Origin: Christiangramia sediminis
GTDB lineage: Bacteria; Bacteroidota; Bacteroidia; Flavobacteriales; Flavobacteriaceae
Assembly: GCF_020552705.1 (NCBI RefSeq)
Contig: NZ_JAJBZG010000005.1
Coordinates: 1,163,445-1,227,444, forward strand
Length of the DNA: 64,000 bases
Direction of reading: 5' to 3'
Shown here: positions 59,820-64,000 of the stretch, piece by piece
Layout: every line of letters starts with the position of its first letter
Numbering within the stretch: the first letter of the stretch is position 1
The notes under the pieces: model-generated
The model's database searches: none
Told to the model about the DNA's origin: nothing
What the model saw: only the letters and a program-made list of their open reading frames with translations
Translations under genes and position numbers: made by a program

Positions 59820-60721
59820 TTGTAAATATTAGATTGAATCTGGGTTTTATCAAAAACTACGTTCTTCAGGAACTGAAAAACTTCCGGTAAATGATCAAAG
59901 GGCATACCTGAAATTTCATGCCGGGCATCTTTGAACGTATAAAATAAATAGGAAGTATTTAATTCCTCAAGCTTTTCTACGATGGTCTTGGAGCCATCCA
60001 GTATTAGATAGCCGGGCTTATTTTTTTCACAATAATGATGAGCCGCGGTGGCATATGGCACTAGATTATCTGCAGTGCCATGAAAGAAAATGCCCGGTAT
60101 CGCGTTTTTTTTATCCAGATACCTTACATCTACGAGTGCACCCGCCAGAGAGATCACTGCTGAAAAATTGAGGTCTGTATAGGTTGCAGGATCCTCAAAC
60201 ATAAGATCGGGATTATATACGGCATTAAGCACAGCTTCAGCCCCGGCACTGCTACCGCCGACAATTATTTTATCAGGGTCAATATTAAATTCTTCAGCCT
60301 TATTCTTCATGAATTTTGCAGCATCCATAAAGTCTTCCGCAGCAAGCTGAAAGGTTTCGATCTTTCCATCAGCATCAAAATCACAACCAAAACCATTTTC
60401 TTTTCCTTTTCTAACAAGTCGGTAAGAAATAAGTCCAACGCTATAACCTTTGGAAGCAGCTATCCTGGCGAATTTTATCTCCTGAGGATTCTTCGGACTT
60501 CCGCCAGCAAATCCGCCGCCATGCATAAAGAGTATAAGAGGTCTTTTATTTTCTGAATTCACCGGTTCGTAAAGATCAATGATGAGTTTTTCATTTCCTT
60601 TTTCTGAATAAACTTCAGTCTTAACTTTTGCTACCGCATAAAGGCTGTCAATATATTTCTCCTGAGCTTCAATACTTTGAAGACCTATAAAAAATAAACA
60701 GATATATAAAATTCGGTTCAT
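59816..60721 (-). CDS. Secreted carboxylesterase (HSL-like alpha/beta-hydrolase)
   Basis: A 301-residue exported esterase with the oxyanion motif HGGGFAGG and the nucleophile elbow GGSSAGA; the late Asp/His are in FHGTADNLVPY and KDARHEI. The start is ATG 60721, which begins the signal peptide (LFFIGLQSIEAQ); an earlier in-frame ATG at 60787 adds 22 residues unlike a signal and crosses the divergent promoter. First gene of the esterase-PHP-GH2 operon. It probably removes ester groups from the glycan. Confidence 0.85.
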   Translation of the reverse strand: MNRILYICLFFIGLQSIEAQEKYIDSLYAVAKVKTEVYSEKGNEKLIIDLYEPVNSENKRPLILFMHGGGFAGGSPKNPQEIKFARIAASKGYSVGLISYRLVRKGKENGFGCDFDADGKIETFQLAAEDFMDAAKFMKNKAEEFNIDPDKIIVGGSSAGAEAVLNAVYNPDLMFEDPATYTDLNFSAVISLAGALVDVRYLDKKNAIPGIFFHGTADNLVPYATAAHHYCEKNKPGYLILDGSKTIVEKLEELNTSYLFYTFKDARHEISGMPFDHLPEVFQFLKNVVFDKTQIQSNIYK

Positions 60722-60798
60722 GGCATATTTTAAATTAGAACTTTGAATATACTCAATTTTGAAGGGATAAATAAATGGTGAATTCAAGCAGAAAATTT

Positions 60799-60806
60799 TA
60801 TCTTCG
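60799..60806 (+). promoter_or_regulatory. -7-like element of the YqeY-family gene
   Basis: TATCTTCG, a one-base variant of TAnnTTTG, 19 bases before the chosen start. Confidence 0.4.
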
Positions 60807-60825
60807 CACCAATATTTTTTGCATT

Positions 60826-61275
60826 ATGAGTTTACAGGATAGAATAATGGCTGAAATGAAGGCCGCGATGAAAGCTAAAGATAGCATTAAGCTGGAGGCA
60901 TTAAGAGCAGTTAAGGGAGCTATTTTATTGGCAAATACTGAATCATCTTCAAAAGAAGGATTGACGGAAGAAGAAGAAAATAAACTCTTGCAGAAACTTG
61001 TGAAGCAGCGTAAAGATAGTGCTCAGATTTATAAGGAACAGGGTAGAGAAGATCTTGCTGAACCTGAATTACAACAGGCGGAAGTGATAGAAGAATTTTT
61101 GCCGGAGCAGATGAGCGAAGCTCAAATTGAAGCCGAAGTAGAGAAGATCATCGCTGAAACTGGTGCTGCTGGAATGAAGGATATGGGAAAAGTGATGGGA
61201 TTGGCATCAGGAAAATTAGCTGGGAAAGCTGACGGGAAGACCATTTCCATGATCGTTAAAAAGAAATTGAGTTAA
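60826..61275 (+). CDS. GatB/YqeY domain protein
   Basis: A 149-residue YqeY-family protein resembling the C-terminal tRNA-contacting domain of GatB. It starts MSLQDRIMAEMKAAMKAKD and ends in KADGKTISMIVKKKLS, typical of the family. Members may affect tRNA or amidotransferase function but the exact role is unclear. The ATG at 60826 was preferred to the in-frame ATG at 60775, which would place the promoter-like element inside the gene. Confidence 0.92.
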   Translation: MSLQDRIMAEMKAAMKAKDSIKLEALRAVKGAILLANTESSSKEGLTEEEENKLLQKLVKQRKDSAQIYKEQGREDLAEPELQQAEVIEEFLPEQMSEAQIEAEVEKIIAETGAAGMKDMGKVMGLASGKLAGKADGKTISMIVKKKLS

Positions 61276-61339
61276 GTAAAGAGTGAAAAATTTTTGAGGT
61301 AAGATTTAAATTTTTATTTTCTGATTACTGAAAAATAAC

Positions 61340-61413
61340 GGCCCCGTGGCGCAACTGAATAGCGCATCAGATTTCGGCTCTGAGGGTTGGGGGTTTGAAT
61401 CCCTCCGGGGTCA
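61340..61413 (+). tRNA. tRNA-Arg (anticodon TCG)
   Basis: A complete 74-base cloverleaf: acceptor GGCCCCG/CGGGGTC (one G-U), D arm GCGC/GCGC, anticodon arm TCAGA-TTTCGGC-TCTGA with anticodon TCG, T arm GGGGG-TTTGAAT-CCCTC, discriminator A at 61413. CCA is not encoded. It reads CGA (and CGN by wobble) arginine codons. Confidence 0.93.
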
Positions 61414-61426
61414 CGAATAAATAGTT

Positions 61427-61596
61427 CAATAAGAAAAAACGCCAAGCTTGCTTGAGCGTTTTTTTGTTTGAACTATTTTCAAAGCGGAGCTTTGAGGGAA
61501 GCGCGAAGCGAACCCCGATATCAATAAGAAAAACGCCAGGCTTGCTTGAGCGTTTTTTTGTTGAACTATTTTCAAAGCGGAGCTTTGAGGGAAGCG
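61427..61596 (+). repeat. Tandem duplication carrying a terminator, after the tRNA
   Basis: A unit of 75-77 bases occurs at 61427-61503 and again at 61522-61596, differing by one substitution (CCAAGC/CCAGGC) and two single-base A/T length changes. Each copy begins with a hairpin (AAACGCC...AGCGTTTTTTT) that looks like a terminator and ends with an AAAGCGGAGCTTTGAGGGAAGCG-like segment. Duplication next to a tRNA can mark past insertion or loss of a second tRNA copy. Confidence 0.85.
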
Positions 61597-62807
61597 AAGT
61601 CTGTTCGCTTAAATTTTTAGTTTTGAATGGGGAGCTTCGGTTTTATAGAACCAGGCAGTGTAGAAAAAAAATGCCAGACCAGCTAAGCAAACTGACCCTA
61701 CTCAGTCTACCTAACGTGTATGGCCTGACAATTCTAAATAAGCCTTAAATATTTTACAATTCCAATTAATTTAAGCAGGAGTATTTGTTTTGAATTCATT
61801 ATATCTATTTAATTTTTAAATAAAGTTTTTACGATGAATTCCAATATGCACAATTGCTGTATCTCTAAGTAGCTAAAAGGATGAAATTCTCTAAAATAAT
61901 TAGCAATAATCTCATAATTTCTACTCAAAACTAACATTTTCCTGTTTGGATAAATACGGTTTCCCGTATTTTATATGAATTATCGTACAGGATTTTTATA
62001 AAATACTGGATGTTAGTGTAATAAAAATATCAAAAGAGTGAAATTTTTTAATTATTTTTTTATTAGGCCAAATTTATAGAATTGGCAGGTTTTCCAAAGG
62101 ATTGAGAAATAACTACTTCTAATTTTTATTAAAATATCAGGATTTTATTATTAACGCTTACCAACAAAAAATAGGGGAAAACCCTGATTTTTTATCTTTT
62201 TAATCCTATCTAAATTGAGAGAACTATCTAAGACTAAATAAAATGATACAGGATTATAGCAATCTTTATAAAAATATTATTCTGGGTTTGAGTGTATTGC
62301 TCGCTGTCTATATTGTTTTTAAATATCTTACCTAATTACAATTTGACACTTTAAATACGTCTTTCTAAAATCTTAATATATAAACGATCATTTTCGATCA
62401 GGATCTTATATGAAAATCCTTTACTATTTCCTCAGTTTTGAAATATAGAGGTCAATATCCTATTTTTTGTATGTAAGCGTTAATAAATTTTTTGATTTCC
62501 ACACTTTGGATCTCTCTCAAAATCACCAATAAAACTTTTTGAAAATATATCTTTTATGATTATTTCATAAGATTAATTCTTATTAAATATAATTAGAAGA
62601 TATTGGTTTTCAGTATTCTATGTATTTTATCGATTTATTGATACATATCTTCGAAAAGTTTACATTTCAGATTAAACAAAGATCAAAATTATGTTAATTT
62701 GATCAATGTTAGAGGTTTAGGTATATCATCCCACTAAATATCCCATTTAAACTGTAACAGACTGCCCTACCCATTTTTTAAAAAGTTCACAAATAAACTC
62801 TCATGAT
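61597..62807 (+). other. AT-rich intergenic stretch without a clear gene
   Basis: About 1.2 kb between the post-tRNA repeat and the adhesin gene. It is strongly AT-rich with no long open frame that looks coding. It holds a perfect hairpin, AAATACGG-TTTC-CCGTATTT (61952-61971), and one small possible peptide (62243-62335). The rest probably contains the promoter region and long leader of the adhesin gene; I see no confident -33/-7 pair. Confidence 0.6.
62243..62335 (+). CDS. Possible 30-residue single-pass membrane peptide
   Basis: A frame from ATG 62243 to TAA 62333-62335 encodes a short polar start (MIQDYSNLYKN) and then one hydrophobic helix ending YIVFKYLT. The composition fits a small membrane protein, but a frame this short in AT-rich sequence can occur by chance. 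Confidence 0.3.
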   Translation: MIQDYSNLYKNIILGLSVLLAVYIVFKYLT

Positions 62808-64000
62808 ATGATTGCACTATTACACAAGTTTAATAGGCTAACACGCATTTTGCTGTTGCTAATGATTTTTACGCTACCTGCAATGACGGTGGTAGGGCAG
62901 ACGGAATCCGACGGGACACAATTGGTTTCCGATCCAGGAATTACAATAATCACTGATAAGGATGACTATGCGCCTTTATCAAATGCGGTATTTTCTGGAA
63001 GTGGATTTGAACCTTTTGAAATAGTTGTACTTCGGGTGAAAAATCTTACCCAGCCTTGTAATACAACCCACTCCGACCAATCTTATGCCCCCTTTTCGGT
63101 AACGACAGATGAGAATGGTGCATTTGTAACTAATTGGACAGTTTGTAATTGTCCCGGCGATTCATTGAGGTTAAAAGTTACTGGACAGAATTTGGGTAAA
63201 GTGGGATATGCTTATTTTACAGATTCTACACCCAACAACATTAGTTTTGTTAATCCATCTGGATCTTCAGTGAGCACAGTACAAGGTAGTAGTGCAGTTT
63301 TCAATGTAGAAATTAAATTTACTGGAAATAAGAATAGTTGTACTGTTAATCTCTCTACTTCGGGACTTCCTACAGGAACTACTGAAAACTGGAGTGGGGG
63401 GAATTCCATAACTGTTGAGCAAGCCGGTAACACCACTATCGTCAAAACTTTGACCATCACTACTTCGGGCACTACTCCGATAAATTCATTTTCATTTTTG
63501 GTAAGTGCAACTCCGACTGCTTGTCCAGGTGGTGACATAGTAAATGCAAGTGGGAATTTGAATGTAACAGCGCCCTCTTGTACAGTGCCAGTGCTATCTG
63601 TTCCAGGAGTTATAGAAGTTAATAGTGCTGCTAATCTTTGTAATACGATTGTAAATTATACAGCAACATCGACAGGAACTCCTGCACCTGACATTACTTA
63701 CTCTTTTTCAGGTGATACGACGGGTAGTGGTACAGGTACAGGAAGTGGATCTTCATTTAATGTAGGCACTACCACGGTTGAAATAACTGCGACTAATAGT
63801 TGTGGGAGTGATACGGAGACATTTACTGTAACGGTAGTAGACGATACTGCTCCTGTAGTTGATGCAGTATCACAGATCACTGTTACCCTGGATGCCAGTG
63901 GAGCAGGATCACTTGCCGTGGGTGATGTTCTAAACAGCACGAGTACTGATGCCTGTGGTATTGCCAGTGAGGTATTGAGTCAGACCAGTTTTGGTTGCTC
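62808..64000 (+). CDS. Large secreted HYR/SprB-like repeat adhesin, 5' part
   Basis: An open frame from ATG 62808 to the window edge (397 complete codons, no stop). A signal peptide (residues 1 to about 29, LLLLMIFTLPAMTVVGQ) is followed by a Ser/Thr-rich, Cys-containing region of immunoglobulin-like domains. From about residue 340 there is a HYR-type repeat (VTVVDDTAPVVDAVSQITVTLD, then TDACGIASE). This pattern is typical of very large Bacteroidetes surface proteins secreted by the type IX system, with a C-terminal sorting domain that would lie outside the window. Minus-strand open frames over this region are shadows. Confidence 0.85.
   Translation, partial: MIALLHKFNRLTRILLLLMIFTLPAMTVVGQTESDGTQLVSDPGITIITDKDDYAPLSNAVFSGSGFEPFEIVVLRVKNLTQPCNTTHSDQSYAPFSVTTDENGAFVTNWTVCNCPGDSLRLKVTGQNLGKVGYAYFTDSTPNNISFVNPSGSSVSTVQGSSAVFNVEIKFTGNKNSCTVNLSTSGLPTGTTENWSGGNSITVEQAGNTTIVKTLTITTSGTTPINSFSFLVSATPTACPGGDIVNASGNLNVTAPSCTVPVLSVPGVIEVNSAANLCNTIVNYTATSTGTPAPDITYSFSGDTTGSGTGTGSGSSFNVGTTTVEITATNSCGSDTETFTVTVVDDTAPVVDAVSQITVTLDASGAGSLAVGDVLNSTSTDACGIASEVLSQTSFGC

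Noticed and set aside
61452..61748. 98-residue open frame after tRNA-Arg
   Set aside because: It is made of the tandem repeat units read twice (LFELFSKRSFEGS repeated); composition is not protein-like and it crosses two terminators.
63212..63940. Minus-strand open frames of 108 and 80 residues near the right edge
   Set aside because: They lie antisense to the long adhesin frame that starts at 62808 and runs off the window; low-complexity Val/Thr/Pro composition is a mirror of the adhesin repeats.

Overview
The window looks like chromosome of a marine, low-GC member of the Flavobacteriaceae (Gramella/Christiangramella-like). This rests on the gliding-motility ATPase GldA, a SusC/SusD polysaccharide locus, repeated TAnnTTTG (-7) promoter elements with upstream TTG, a methionine synthase split into two genes, and a large HYR-type surface protein. 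No species can be named from the sequence alone.

Region 1 (1-18.8 kb) is a sulfur-assimilation and methionine region: partial metX, hom, metZ, an Rrf2 regulator, a DUF2061 membrane protein, cysH-cysD-cysN, sulfite reductase, the two siroheme-synthase genes and a ferredoxin-NADP reductase. Three stress/unknown genes follow, then a SAM riboswitch, split metH and metF. Together they carry sulfate to sulfide, sulfide to homocysteine and homocysteine to methionine. Short C/G-block repeats are scattered through this region. One pair bounds a DUF559 nuclease-like cassette that sits in frame inside metH.

Region 2 (18.8-35.3 kb) holds a PagL-like outer-membrane protein, a head-GIN lipoprotein, gldA, and an aromatic amino-acid operon (pheA, aminotransferase, tyrA, DAHP synthase/chorismate mutase) that runs on through rsgA, dtd, a MazG-like gene and a small membrane gene to aroA. 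This operon is preceded by an untracked 25-codon leader peptide with seven consecutive Phe/Tyr codons and a terminator/antiterminator pair, a textbook attenuator. Then come queA, rlmN, a polyprenyl synthase, two small paralogous lipoproteins and a two-gene radical-SAM DNA-repair operon whose promoter lies inside a perfect palindrome.

Region 3 (35.3-60.7 kb) is a polysaccharide utilization locus: sulfatase, membrane-spanning propeller/Y_Y_Y/LuxR regulator, SusC, SusD, two tandem GH144-type (glucoamylase-family) proteins, an esterase-like hydrolase, two GH43-like proteins (the second frameshifted), GH3, a second sulfatase, and an opposing operon of esterase, PHP phosphoesterase and GH2-malectin. 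The GH144 plus GH3 pair suggests a beta-1,2-glucan backbone; the sulfatases, esterases and GH43/GH2 enzymes suggest a decorated one. This is inference.

Region 4 (60.8-64 kb) has a YqeY-family gene, tRNA-Arg(UCG), a duplicated terminator-bearing repeat, about 1.2 kb of AT-rich sequence with one possible 30-residue membrane peptide, and the 5' end of a large secreted HYR-domain adhesin that runs off the window.
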